The notes: generated by a model not told the origin, from the letters alone. Numbered from the stretch's first letter, positions 43,624 to 53,899 are shown. The stretch is DNA of 64,000 nucleotides from Streptomyces sp. Ru62 (GCF_002920615.1 NZ_PQSU01000002.1:62001-126000); one strand, 5' to 3'. A program made the numbers and translations.

Positions 43624-45081
43624 GTGGACAGAGTGGGGACGGTCGCCGCACCAGGTCGGCGGACAGGACGTACGGCGGACAGGCTCACCCGGCGGCAGAC
43701 CATGGGAACCCTCGTCGGCGAAGCCGCCGGGAGTCCGCTGAAGCGGACGATGGGCGTCGCCCAGCTCACCCTGCTCAGCGTGGGCGCCACCCTGGGGACC
43801 GGCATCTTCGTGGTGCTGGGGCAGGCCGTGCCGCAGGCCGGCCCCGCCGTCGTCGTCTCCTTCGTGCTGGCCGGCGTCACCGCCCTGTTCTCCGCGCTGT
43901 CGTACGCGGAGCTGGCCGGCATGATCCCCGGCTCGGGGTCGTCGTACACCTACGCCTACGCCACCCTCGGCGAGCTGGTCGCCTGGGTCTGCGGCTGGTG
44001 TCTGATCCTGGAGTACGGGGTGTCGGTCGCCGCCGTCGCCGTGGGCTGGGGGCAGTACGTCAACGAGTTGCTGGAGCTCACCCTCGGTGTCTCCCTGCCC
44101 GAGTCCCTCAGCGCGCCGCCCGGCGCCGGTGGTGTGCTCAACGTCCCGGCCGCCCTCATCGTCGTCCTCGCCATGGTGGTGCTGCTGCGCGGCGCCAAGG
44201 AGAGCGCCGTCGCCAACACCGTCATGGTCGCCGTCAAGATCGCGGCTCTGCTGCTGTTCTGCGCCGTCGCCTTCACCGCCTTCCGGGCCGGCAACTTCCG
44301 GCCCCTGTTCCCGCTCGGCGCGGCCGGCATGAGCGCCGGAGCGGCCTCCCTCTTCTTCTCCTACATCGGGTTCGACGCCGCCTCCACGGCGGGTGAGGAG
44401 GCACGGAATCCGCAGCGGGACCTGCCGCGCGCGATCATCCTGTCACTCGTCCTCGTCACCGCCCTGTACGTCCTCGTCGCCGTCGCCGCGCTCGGCGCGA
44501 TGCCCTGGCGCCAGTTCGCGGGGACCGAGGCGACGCTGAGCGAGGTGCTCGTGCGGTCCGTCGGCGGCGGCAGCCTGTGGCCGGTCCTGCTGTCCGTCGG
44601 GGCGGTCGTCGCGACCACCAGCGTCGTGCTCACCGTGCAGTACGGGCAGATCCGCATCCTGTTCGCCATGGCCCGGGACGGACTCGTGCCGCCGCTGTTC
44701 GCCAAGGTGCACCCGCGCACCGGGGTGCCCCGCGCGGGCACCGTCATCGTCTCCGGCTTCATCGCCGTCCTCGCCGCCCTCGTCCCGCTCGGCAGCCTCG
44801 CCGACGCCACCAGCATCGGCACCCTCTTCGCGTTCATGCTGGTCAACCTGGCGGTGGTGCTGCTGCGCCGGCGCGACCCCGGCGCGCCCCGCTCCTTCCG
44901 GGTGCCGTTCTCCCCGGTCACGCCCCTGCTCGGCGTCGCCTTCTGCGGCTACATGCTGTGCAGCCTGGGCGCCGACACCTGGATCGCGTTCGGCGCGTGG
45001 CTGGCGGCCGGGCTCGTCGTCTACGGCCTCTACGGCATCCGGCACTCCAAGCTCGCCCAGACCCAGGAAGACCCCGCATGA
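43624..45081 (+). CDS. APC family amino-acid permease
   Basis: A 485-residue permease of the APC superfamily (CAT/YfnA-like) with twelve TM spans. It has the family GATLGTGIFVVLGQA motif in TM1 and a conserved FFSYIGFDAASTAGEEARNP segment in the TM6-TM7 region. It imports cationic or neutral amino acids. Start GTG 43624 with GGAGGG 9 bases upstream; ATG 43702 is a shorter option. It overlaps the M20 gene by 4 bases, so transport and deacylation are coupled. Confidence 0.92.
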   Translation: MDRVGTVAAPGRRTGRTADRLTRRQTMGTLVGEAAGSPLKRTMGVAQLTLLSVGATLGTGIFVVLGQAVPQAGPAVVVSFVLAGVTALFSALSYAELAGMIPGSGSSYTYAYATLGELVAWVCGWCLILEYGVSVAAVAVGWGQYVNELLELTLGVSLPESLSAPPGAGGVLNVPAALIVVLAMVVLLRGAKESAVANTVMVAVKIAALLLFCAVAFTAFRAGNFRPLFPLGAAGMSAGAASLFFSYIGFDAASTAGEEARNPQRDLPRAIILSLVLVTALYVLVAVAALGAMPWRQFAGTEATLSEVLVRSVGGGSLWPVLLSVGAVVATTSVVLTVQYGQIRILFAMARDGLVPPLFAKVHPRTGVPRAGTVIVSGFIAVLAALVPLGSLADATSIGTLFAFMLVNLAVVLLRRRDPGAPRSFRVPFSPVTPLLGVAFCGYMLCSLGADTWIAFGAWLAAGLVVYGLYGIRHSKLAQTQEDPA

Positions 45082-46223
45082 CCGCCCTCGACCTCACCGC
45101 CGACGTCGTCACCCTCACCCGGGCCCTCGTGGACCTGCCCTCCGAGAGCGGGGAGGAGGAGCGGATCGCCGACGCCGTCGAACAGGCCCTGCGTGGCCTG
45201 CCGCACCTCGCCGTGGACCGGGTCGGCAACTCCGTCGTCGCCCGCACCGGCCTCGGACGCGGCGAACGGGCCCTGATCGCGGGGCACCTGGACACCGTGC
45301 CGGCCGCCGGGAACCTGCCCTCCCGGCTCGCCGACGGGCGGGTCCACGGGCTCGGCGCCTGTGACATGAAGGGCGGGGTGGCCGTCGCGCTGCGGCTCGC
45401 GGCCACCGTGCCCGAGCCCGCCCGCGATGTCACCTACGTCTTCTACGAGTGCGAGGAGGTCGAGGGGGAGCGCAACGGGCTCGGCCGGATCGCCGCGGCC
45501 CGGCCGGGGCTGCTGGAGGAGGCCGGCCTCGCGATCCTCATGGAGCCGTCGGACGCCGGTGTCGAGGCCGGCTGCCAGGGCATCCTGACCGCCGACATCG
45601 TCGTCAGGGGCGCCCGCGCGCACACCGCCCGGGCCTGGCAGGGCACCAACGCCGCGCACAAGGCGGGGCGGGTGCTCCAGCGGCTCGACGCACACGTCCC
45701 GGAGCGGGTCGTGATCGACGGGCTGGAGTTCCGGGAAGGACTCAGCGCGGTCGCCGTACACGCCGGGGTCGCCGGGAACGTCGTACCCGACGCGTGCGTC
45801 GTGACGGTCAACTGCCGTTTCGCTCCCAGCCGTTCCCCGCAGGAAGCGGAGGCGTACGTGCGGGGGCTCTTCCCGGAGTACGAGGTGCGGGTCACCGAGG
45901 TGGTCGGCGGGGCGCTGCCGCACCTGGACCGGGTGGGGCCGCTCGTCGCCGCCCTCGGGGCCGAGCCCCGGGCCAAGCTGGGGTGGACGGACGTGGCCCG
46001 GTTCGCCGCGCTCGGGGTGCCCGCGCTCAACTACGGTCCCGGCGACCCGTCGCTCGCGCACACTGCGGGGGAGTACGTGCCCGTGGCGCACCTGGAGCGG
46101 TGCGAGGCCCGGCTCAGGGCGTGGCTGCGCCGAGCCCGGCCAGCGTCCGCAACTGGAGCCACAGCACCAGCCGTTCGTCGGGGTCGTCCAGGTCGACCCC
46201 GGCGTGCTGCTGGAGCTGCTTGA
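45078..46223 (+). CDS. M20 family desuccinylase (DapE-like)
   Basis: A 381-residue metal-dependent amidohydrolase with the M20 di-zinc ligands: GHLDTVP (His, Asp), GACDMKGG (Asp), YECEEVEG (Glu-Glu), LMEPSD (Glu) and SLAHTAGEY (His). The family label for such actinobacterial proteins is succinyl-diaminopimelate desuccinylase. Coupled to a permease and near a GNAT/racemase pair, it more likely removes succinyl from N-succinyl-L-amino acids; that is inference. The normal domain ends near LRAWLRRA; the last 25 Arg/Ala-rich residues run antisense through the end of the pucR gene. Confidence 0.88.
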   Translation: MTALDLTADVVTLTRALVDLPSESGEEERIADAVEQALRGLPHLAVDRVGNSVVARTGLGRGERALIAGHLDTVPAAGNLPSRLADGRVHGLGACDMKGGVAVALRLAATVPEPARDVTYVFYECEEVEGERNGLGRIAAARPGLLEEAGLAILMEPSDAGVEAGCQGILTADIVVRGARAHTARAWQGTNAAHKAGRVLQRLDAHVPERVVIDGLEFREGLSAVAVHAGVAGNVVPDACVVTVNCRFAPSRSPQEAEAYVRGLFPEYEVRVTEVVGGALPHLDRVGPLVAALGAEPRAKLGWTDVARFAALGVPALNYGPGDPSLAHTAGEYVPVAHLERCEARLRAWLRRARPASATGATAPAVRRGRPGRPRRAAGAA

Positions 46224-47682
46224 GGCGGTAGCGGCAGGTGTTGGGGTGCACGGCCAGCAGCCTGGCCGCGCCGGCCATGTCGCAGCCCGCGTCGAACCAG
46301 CAGACCAGCGTGCGCGCGTACTCGGTGCCGTGCCCGGCGTCGTAGGCCAGCACCCGCCGCCACGCGCCCGCGCTCAACTCGCGGCGCTCCCGCATCACTT
46401 CGGTCAGCCGCAGCAGCGTCACCCGGGCCCGCACCTCGTCCACCACGGCCACCGGCAGGTCCGCGTCCAGCACCCGCAGCACCAGGTCGGCGTCCGCCCG
46501 CGAGTCCGTGAGCCCGTCCGCGCCCGGCACCAGCTCGCCGAGCGCCGCCCGGACCGGCACCCGCAGCGCCTGCCCGGCCCGCGCCACGATGTCCTCGGCG
46601 AGCCCCCGGTGCCGCTCGCCCGGCCCGGGCAGCACCGCGTACACCACTCCGTCCAGCAGGACGCACGCGTGCCGGCCGTAGCGGGCCTCGCACTGGAGGC
46701 GTACGACGTCCAGCAGGCGCAGCGCGGTGCGTTCGGCGTCCGGGACGCTCGCGGCGGAGTCCAGGACGAAGGCCGCCACCCGGGCCGGGCCGTCGATGCC
46801 GAGGCGGGCGGCGGCCGTGGCCGGGTCGTCCGCCGTGCCGTCCAGGAGCCGGCGCAGCAGGTCGCCGCCCCGGTGCCGGGCCAGCTCCCGGGCCGCCCGG
46901 GCGCGCAGCAGGAGCAGCGCGGCGGTGGACGCGCCCTGGGCGAGGGTGTCCTCGGCGTCCGGGGCGAGCGAGCCGCCGTCGATCACCCACACCGAGCCGA
47001 GGGTCTCCCCGCCGGCCCGTACCGGCATCGCCAGCCGGGGCAGGCCGCTGGCGGCCAGCGCGGGCAGCCGCACCGGCCGGTCGGCGGCGAACAGCCGCCG
47101 GTACTGCTCGGTGTTCTCGGCGCTGGCCGGCACCTGCCGGCCGAGGATGCCCTGCCGGCGGTCCTCGTCCACGGGCTGGCCGGGGACCGTGGAGTAGGCG
47201 AGGATCCGCTGGCGCGGGTCCTCGATGGCGGTGGCCCCACCGGTCGCCGTCGCGATGGCGTCGGCCAGCGCGAACAGATCACCGAGCCCGCTGTCGCCCG
47301 CGCCGGCGTCGGCGGCGAGGGCGGCGGGCCGGGCGGCGACGGCCGAGGCCAGCAGCAGATGGACCCGGTGCCAGGCCGCGTCCTCGGCGACCGACAGCAG
47401 GGCCACGCCGTGCTCCCGCGCCGCCGCCACCGGCCCGTCCGCGCCGCGCACCACCACCCCGGTCAGCCCGGCCTCCGCCGCCGCCCCCAGCAGCGGACCC
47501 GCGTCCGCCGCCGCCACCCCGACCGCCAGCAGCAGCGCGCCGGGCAGCCGGGGGAGCGGGGTGCGGCCGTCGTACAGGACCGCCTCGGTGACCGGTGCGG
47601 TCAGCCCGGCGGGGGCGGTGTGCAGGCGCAGCGCGGGGGCGCCGACCACGTCCAGGAGGTCGCCGAGGGTGCAGGCGTCCAT
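46114..47682 (-). CDS. PucR family transcriptional regulator
   Basis: A 522-residue regulator. The N-terminal PucR domain (about 1-125, DACTLGDLLDVVG) is followed by a GGDEF-like middle region typical of CdaR/PucR proteins and a C-terminal helix-turn-helix (about 460-515, LVCWFDAGCDMAGAARLLAV then TCRYRLKQL). Such regulators respond to purines or amino-acid-related ligands. ATG 47682 has GAGGA upstream. It lies between the permease/M20 pair and the divergent GNAT/racemase pair and could control either. Its last 110 bases overlap the M20 gene tail to tail. Confidence 0.9.
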   Translation of the reverse strand: MDACTLGDLLDVVGAPALRLHTAPAGLTAPVTEAVLYDGRTPLPRLPGALLLAVGVAAADAGPLLGAAAEAGLTGVVVRGADGPVAAAREHGVALLSVAEDAAWHRVHLLLASAVAARPAALAADAGAGDSGLGDLFALADAIATATGGATAIEDPRQRILAYSTVPGQPVDEDRRQGILGRQVPASAENTEQYRRLFAADRPVRLPALAASGLPRLAMPVRAGGETLGSVWVIDGGSLAPDAEDTLAQGASTAALLLLRARAARELARHRGGDLLRRLLDGTADDPATAAARLGIDGPARVAAFVLDSAASVPDAERTALRLLDVVRLQCEARYGRHACVLLDGVVYAVLPGPGERHRGLAEDIVARAGQALRVPVRAALGELVPGADGLTDSRADADLVLRVLDADLPVAVVDEVRARVTLLRLTEVMRERRELSAGAWRRVLAYDAGHGTEYARTLVCWFDAGCDMAGAARLLAVHPNTCRYRLKQLQQHAGVDLDDPDERLVLWLQLRTLAGLGAATP

Positions 47683-47784
47683 GAGGGTCCTCAGCTTGCC
47701 GGTTGGCGGATGGTGCAACGAACGTACGCGTGCCTTGGCCGCTCGCACAACACATGCGCCGCCGGTGCCTTCGAGACTCGTCCC

Positions 47785-48534
47785 ATGACAGGAGGAGCCA
47801 CCATCCGTACCGTCCACGACGTCGCCGGGCTCGCGGCCGTCGCCGACCACTTCAGCGACGTCTGGCGGACACCCCGCACCGCCCCGCCCTACCCGGCCGA
47901 GGTCCTGCACAGCCTGGTGCACGCCGGCGGCGCCGTGCACGCCGCCCACGAAGGGCAGCGGCTCGCCGGGGCGTCCGTCGCCGTGCTCGGCCCGAACCGG
48001 AGCACGTACTCGCTGGTGGCCGCCGCCGAGCGCGGCCTCGGGCACCGGCTGAAACTGGCCCAGCGGGACTGGGCGCTCGCCCACGGCGCCCGCACCATGC
48101 GCTGGACCTTCGACCCGCTGGTCGGCCGCAACGCCCGCTTCAACCTGGTCAAGCTCGGTGCCGTCGGCACCGAGTACCTGGTCGACTTCTACGGCCCCAT
48201 GACCGACGGGGTGAACGACGGCGACGAGAGCGACCGGCTGACGGTCACCTGGGACCTGAGGGCGGAGGGAACGCCGTACGACACCGAGCCGCACGGGCCC
48301 GTCCTGCGCGCCGCCCCCGACGGCGGCCCGCTCGTCCGGCGCGCCGGACGGCACGTGTGGTGCCGGGTCCCGGACGACGTCGTCAAGCTGCGCGCCGCCG
48401 ATCCGGCCCTGGCGCTGCGCTGGCGGCACGCCGTTCGCGAGGTGTTCCTGGAGGCCTTCCTGGAGGGGTTCCGGGCCACCGGGATGTCCCGCGACGGCTG
48501 GTACACGCTGACCGGGACGGAGGGGGCCGCGTGA
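47785..48534 (+). CDS. GNAT family N-acyltransferase, probable D-amino acid N-succinyltransferase
   Basis: A 249-residue acyltransferase: TIRTVHDVAGLAAVADHFSD, a beta-strand GQRLAGASVAVLG, and a GRNARFNLVKLGAVGTEYL segment characteristic of the group found next to enolase-superfamily racemases. In Geobacillus kaustophilus the equivalent enzyme succinylates D-amino acids. It ends inside the start of the racemase gene (GTGA). ATG 47785 is the only start compatible with the N-terminus. Substrate inferred from context. Confidence 0.82.
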   Translation: MTGGATIRTVHDVAGLAAVADHFSDVWRTPRTAPPYPAEVLHSLVHAGGAVHAAHEGQRLAGASVAVLGPNRSTYSLVAAAERGLGHRLKLAQRDWALAHGARTMRWTFDPLVGRNARFNLVKLGAVGTEYLVDFYGPMTDGVNDGDESDRLTVTWDLRAEGTPYDTEPHGPVLRAAPDGGPLVRRAGRHVWCRVPDDVVKLRAADPALALRWRHAVREVFLEAFLEGFRATGMSRDGWYTLTGTEGAA

Positions 48535-49643
48535 AGCTGGAGCGCGTGGAGATCGTTCATGTGGCGATCCCGCTGGTCACCCCGTTCCGCACCTCCTTCG
48601 GGACCATGACGGCGAAGGACACCTTCCTGCTGCGCGTGGTCACCGACTCGGCCGAGGGCTGGTCGGAGTTCGCCGCCGACCCCGAGCCGCTGTACTGCTC
48701 GGAGTTCGTCGCCGGCGCCGAGATCGTGCTGCGCGACTTCCTGCTGCCCCGCGTGGCCGCGCTCCCGCGGCTCACCACGGCCGCGCTGGCCCCCGCCATG
48801 GCGAAGATCAAGGGCCACGAGCTGGCGAAGGCCGCCCTGGAGACGGCCGTGCTCGACGCCGAGCTGCGCGGCCACGGCATGCCGCTCGCCACCTACCTGG
48901 GCGCGGTGCGGGACCGGGTGCCCGCCGGGGTCTCCGTCGGCATCAAGAACTCGGTGCCCGAGCTGCTGGACGACGTCGGGCGCTACCTCGCCGAGGGGTA
49001 CGTCCGCATCAAGCTGAAGATCGAGCCCGGCTGGGACGTCGAACCGGTGCGGGCGGTCCGCGAGCGCTTCGGCGACGACCTCCCCCTCCAGGTCGACGCC
49101 AACACCGCCTACACCCTCGCCGACGCCGAACACCTGCGGCGGCTCGACGCGTTCGGGCTGCTGCTCGTCGAGGAGCCGCTGGAGGAGAACAACCTGCACG
49201 CCCACGCCCGGCTCCAGAAGCGGCTGCGCACCCCGGTCTGCCTCGACGAGTCCCTGCACAACGCCCGGGACACCGCGTCCGCCATCGCCCTGGACGCCTG
49301 CCGGGTGGTCAACGTCAAGCCCGCCCGGGTCGGCGGCTACCTGGAGGCCCGCCGGGTCCACGACGTGGCCCACGCGCACGGCGTGCCGGTGTGGTGCGGC
49401 GGCATGCTGGAGACCGGCATCGGCCGCGCGCCCAACCTCGCCCTGGCCGCGCTGCCCGGCTTCACCCTGCCCGGGGACACCTCGGCGTCCAGCCGCTACT
49501 TCGCGGAGGACATCACCGAGCCGTTCGTCCTCGACGCGGACGGCCATCTGCCCGTCCCGGGCGGCCCCGGCATCGGCGTCGCACCCCTGCCGGACGCGCT
49601 GCGCCGGTTCACGCGGGCGCGACGGGACCTCTACAGGGCGTGA
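48531..49643 (+). CDS. N-acylamino acid racemase / o-succinylbenzoate synthase family enzyme
   Basis: A 370-residue enolase-superfamily enzyme. The active-site set is complete: K161-x-K163 (RIKLKI), metal ligands D189, E214 and D239, and K263 (VNVKPARVGGY), followed by WCGGMLETGIGRAPN. From memory these positions coincide with those of the Amycolatopsis N-acylamino acid racemase, a 368-residue enzyme with both racemase and OSBS activity. Streptomyces uses the futalosine pathway for menaquinone, so OSBS is not expected to be its role. It likely epimerises N-succinyl amino acids. Start GTG 48531 has GGAGGGGG upstream. Confidence 0.92.
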   Translation: MKLERVEIVHVAIPLVTPFRTSFGTMTAKDTFLLRVVTDSAEGWSEFAADPEPLYCSEFVAGAEIVLRDFLLPRVAALPRLTTAALAPAMAKIKGHELAKAALETAVLDAELRGHGMPLATYLGAVRDRVPAGVSVGIKNSVPELLDDVGRYLAEGYVRIKLKIEPGWDVEPVRAVRERFGDDLPLQVDANTAYTLADAEHLRRLDAFGLLLVEEPLEENNLHAHARLQKRLRTPVCLDESLHNARDTASAIALDACRVVNVKPARVGGYLEARRVHDVAHAHGVPVWCGGMLETGIGRAPNLALAALPGFTLPGDTSASSRYFAEDITEPFVLDADGHLPVPGGPGIGVAPLPDALRRFTRARRDLYRA

Positions 49644-49669
49644 GAGGACCGGCGAGCGGCGTGGCGGGA

Positions 49670-49733
49670 CCCGCACGCGGCAGGCCGGGCCCGCACGCGG
49701 ACGGGCACCTCGACACAGGGTGCCCGCACGCGG
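49670..49733 (+). repeat. Three direct repeats upstream of the Lon-like protease gene
   Basis: CCCGCACGCGG occurs at 49670-49680, 49690-49700 and 49723-49733 within a 127-bp gap. They could be regulator sites for the next gene or simple GC repeats. TAGATT at 49759-49764 is a -10-like sequence immediately before the GTG at 49771. Confidence 0.45.
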
Positions 49734-49770
49734 CAGAAGGGGCACGTGGTCGTCACGTTAGATTGACCTC

Positions 49771-50562
49771 GTGCTCTCACGTCTCACACGCCCCCAGGCC
49801 CTCGCCGTCTGCGCGCTGCCCGTCGTGGCCCTGCTCGCCACGGCGGCGTTCGCGCCGCTGCCGTTCTCGGTGGCGCAGCCCGGCATGACGGCGAACGTGC
49901 TCGGGCGGAACCAGGGCACCCCGGTGATCACGGTCTCCGGGGCGGAGACCCGCAGGACCAGCGGGCAGCTTCGGATGACCACGATCGAGGCGACCGGTCC
50001 GGATGCCGAGGTCAGGCTCGGTGACGTGGTCGACAGCTGGTTCCGCACCGACCGCGCGGTGCTGCCGCGCGACTCGGTCTACCCGAGCGGCGACACCGTC
50101 AAGGAGATCGAGCAGCACAACGAGGCGCAGATGCGGCAGTCCCAGGACGCGGCGACCCAGGCGGCGCTGAAGTACCTCGGGCTCGGCGCCGGCAAGGTGA
50201 AGGTGACGCTGAAGCTCGCCGACGTGGGCGGGCCCAGCGCGGGGCTGCTGTTCTCCCTCGGGATCATCGACAAGCTGGACGGCGACGGCAGCGGCGGCGA
50301 CCTCACGGGGGGCCGCGTCATCGCCGGCACCGGCACGATCGACCCGGCCGGCAAGGTTGGCGCGGTCGGCGGGGTGGCTTTGAAGACCCAGGCCGCGCGC
50401 CGGGACGGGGCCACCGTCTTCCTGGTGCCGAAGGCGGAGTGCGCCGACGCGAAGGCGGAGCTGCCGAAGGGGCTGCGACTGGTCCCGGTGACCACGCTCA
50501 AGGGCGCGGTCGACTCCCTGGTGGCGCTGGAGAAGGGCAAGGGCCCGGTCCCGAGCTGTTGA
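49771..50562 (+). CDS. Lon-like (S16) secreted/membrane protease
   Basis: A 263-residue protein with an N-terminal signal anchor (about 8-30, ALAVCALPVVALLATAAFA), a region that binds like a degenerate PDZ, and a C-terminal Lon protease domain. The nucleophile lies in VGGPSAGLLFSLGII; the Lys partner is in GKVGAVGGVALKTQAAR. This is the YlbL/Rv3194c-type family found in Gram-positives. There is no clear ribosome site; the -10-like TAGATT directly before the GTG suggests a leaderless message. Substrate unknown. Confidence 0.85.
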   Translation: MLSRLTRPQALAVCALPVVALLATAAFAPLPFSVAQPGMTANVLGRNQGTPVITVSGAETRRTSGQLRMTTIEATGPDAEVRLGDVVDSWFRTDRAVLPRDSVYPSGDTVKEIEQHNEAQMRQSQDAATQAALKYLGLGAGKVKVTLKLADVGGPSAGLLFSLGIIDKLDGDGSGGDLTGGRVIAGTGTIDPAGKVGAVGGVALKTQAARRDGATVFLVPKAECADAKAELPKGLRLVPVTTLKGAVDSLVALEKGKGPVPSC

Positions 50563-50574
50563 TCCCCGGGCCGT

Positions 50575-51054
50575 CTACGACCGTTCGGCGTCCGCCGCCG
50601 CCTGCTCCACCAACGGGATGATCCGCAGCGGAACGGGGTTCTCCATGACGATCGCCGTGGAGGCCCGGACGATGCCGTCGAAGCCGACGACCAGGTCGAT
50701 CACCCGCTGCAGATCGGCGTTCGAGCGGGCCACCAGCCGGCACAGCATGTCCCCGCTGCCGGTGGTGGTCAGCAGCTCCAGCACCTCCGGCACGGTCGCC
50801 AGGTGGGCCCGTACGTCGGCGCCCTGGCCCTGCCGGATCTGGAGGGTGGCGAACGCGGTGACCGGGTAGCCCAGGGCCGCCGGGTCCACCTGCGGGCCGA
50901 AGCCGCGGATGACCCCGTTCGACTGGAGCCGGTCCAGGCGCGCCTGCACGGTCCCGCGCGCCACGCCCAGCCGCCGGGACATCTCCAGCACCCCGATGCG
51001 CGGTTCCCGGGCCAGCAGCACGATGATGCGCCCGTCCAGATGATCGATCGCCAC
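50575..51054 (-). CDS. Lrp/AsnC family transcriptional regulator
   Basis: A 159-residue regulator: N-terminal helix-turn-helix (DHLDGRIIVLLAREPRIGVLE ... LGVARGTVQARLDRLQ) and a C-terminal RAM/ligand domain (about 65-145, FATLQIRQGQGADVRAHL). It is divergent from hpd across about 120 bases and is likely its regulator, responding to an aromatic amino acid or its product. GTG 51054 has AGGGGG upstream; ATG 51075 is an alternative start. Confidence 0.9.
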   Translation of the reverse strand: MAIDHLDGRIIVLLAREPRIGVLEMSRRLGVARGTVQARLDRLQSNGVIRGFGPQVDPAALGYPVTAFATLQIRQGQGADVRAHLATVPEVLELLTTTGSGDMLCRLVARSNADLQRVIDLVVGFDGIVRASTAIVMENPVPLRIIPLVEQAAADAERS

Positions 51055-51137
51055 GGGACCCCCTGAGATGGTCATCCTGTACAGAAACACCGCCAAGGCG
51101 GTCGTGCTACTGGTCAGATTGCCCAGCGATTTCGTGA

Positions 51138-52325
<1,188 letters not shown>

Positions 52326-52334
52326 CGGCGGGCG

Positions 52335-53810
52335 CTACTCGCTGGGCGGCGGCTCGTCGGGTACGTCGCCCAGCTCCTGCAGCGCCTCCCGCGCCAGCGG
52401 CGCCTTCAGCGGCGAGAAGTACGGGTTGATGCGCAGCGCCTCCTCAAGATGCCGCCGCGCGGGACCGTACCGCTCCAGCTCCGCCTCGATCACGCCCCGG
52501 TGGAACGCGTACAGCGCGCTGCGCACCCCGCCCCCCTTCGCCTTGTCCGTCGCGGCGGTCGCGTAGGTCAACGCCTCCTCGTCCTCACCGGCCCGGTGCA
52601 GCGCCCAGCCCAGCGCGTCGGCCACCTCGATCCCCGGCTGCCGCTTCCACTCGTCCCGCAGCCGCTCCACGCCGTCCCACGGGTCCCCGTGGTCCGCCTC
52701 GAACCGCCCGATCAGCACCTCCTCGTCCACCCCGCCCGACACGGCCCGCCGTACCGCCGCCTTCATCCGCGTGTACTGCTCCTCGGCGACCCCGGGCTGC
52801 CCCAGCGACTCGTACAGCTCGCCCAGTTCCAGCAGATCCGCTGGGTCCGGCTGCTTCGCGACGACGGCCCGGTACGCGGCCAGCGCCTGCGCCGTGCGCC
52901 CCAGCGCGGCCAGCGTCCGCGCCCGCCCGGCCGCCGCCGCCCGCTGGTCGGGATCGAGCCGCAGCGCCGCCTCGAAGTGCCGCAGCGCGTCCGCGAGGTC
53001 CCCGCGTTCCCACGCCAGCTGTCCCAGCCCCGTCAGCCACGCGGCCTGCTCCGCCGGGGTGCGGGCGGCGGCCGCCGCGTCGGTCAGCTGGGCCACCGCG
53101 TCCTCGCGCCAGCCCCGGTCCCGGTACACCGCCGAGGCCCGCGCCATCACGGCCGGCCGCGCCGCCGCGTCGGTGCTCAGCGCCAGCAGCTTGTCCAGGG
53201 CGGAGCGGGCCTTCTCGTAGTCGCCGAGCCCGGTGTACGCGTCGATCAGCGGCGGATACGCCTGCCACCGTTTCGGGTCCGCCTTCAGCGCCTGCTCGCC
53301 GTAGCTCTTGGCCGCCGGGAAGTCCCGGCGCGCGAGCGCCAGCGCGGCCAGGCCGTCCAGCGCCTCGGTGTTCCGGCCGCCCCGCACCTTCAACGACTCC
53401 CGCAGTGCCTGCTCGGCCTTCGGGTAGTCCGCAGCGTCACCCGCCCGCCGCCCCCGCTCCACGTAGGCCGACCCCAGCACCGCCCACGCCCGGGCGTCCC
53501 GCGGCCGGGCCCGCACCGACTGCTCCTGCCGCCCGATGAGCGCCGTCAGCCCGGGCAGCGCGGCCGGCACGCCGTAGGTCACCGTCGTCAGCGCCGGCAC
53601 CTGTGTCCGTGGCCGCGCCTGCGGACCGGCGGCGGGCGGCACGGCCGGCCCGTGCCGCCGCTCGTGCGGCAGCAGCATCAGCACCGTGCCCGCCACGACA
53701 CCGCCCGCCAGCGAGGCGACCAGCACCCGCCGCAGCGCCCGCCGGCGCGGCGCCGGCGGCTCCGGGACCAGGGACGTACCCACGCACTGTCGGTTGTCCA
53801 TGGCGCTCAC
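52335..53810 (-). CDS. Membrane-anchored TPR repeat protein
   Basis: A 491-residue protein. A short cytoplasmic N-terminus is followed by a TM helix (about 25-46, RVLVASLAGGVVAGTVLMLL), a Pro-rich linker, then about eight tetratricopeptide-like repeats (AWAVLGSAYVERGRRAGDAA, ALRHFEAALRLDPDQ, LEEALRINPYFSP). Such proteins scaffold complexes. The partner is unknown. Convergent with hpd (gap 9 bases). The start is GTG 53810 or ATG 53801; neither has a strong ribosome site. Confidence 0.82.
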   Translation of the reverse strand: MSAMDNRQCVGTSLVPEPPAPRRRALRRVLVASLAGGVVAGTVLMLLPHERRHGPAVPPAAGPQARPRTQVPALTTVTYGVPAALPGLTALIGRQEQSVRARPRDARAWAVLGSAYVERGRRAGDAADYPKAEQALRESLKVRGGRNTEALDGLAALALARRDFPAAKSYGEQALKADPKRWQAYPPLIDAYTGLGDYEKARSALDKLLALSTDAAARPAVMARASAVYRDRGWREDAVAQLTDAAAAARTPAEQAAWLTGLGQLAWERGDLADALRHFEAALRLDPDQRAAAAGRARTLAALGRTAQALAAYRAVVAKQPDPADLLELGELYESLGQPGVAEEQYTRMKAAVRRAVSGGVDEEVLIGRFEADHGDPWDGVERLRDEWKRQPGIEVADALGWALHRAGEDEEALTYATAATDKAKGGGVRSALYAFHRGVIEAELERYGPARRHLEEALRINPYFSPLKAPLAREALQELGDVPDEPPPSE

Positions 53811-53899
53811 TGTGCGTCAATACGACGAGCACATCCGCGTGGCCCCGGAGCGGCACGGGCGGGGTTCACACCGATGGCCGCGAGTGACACGCTGTGATC

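Noticed and set aside
48531..49643. MenC for menaquinone biosynthesis
   Set aside because: Streptomyces uses the futalosine pathway; the neighbours are a GNAT and an amino-acid desuccinylase, not men genes.
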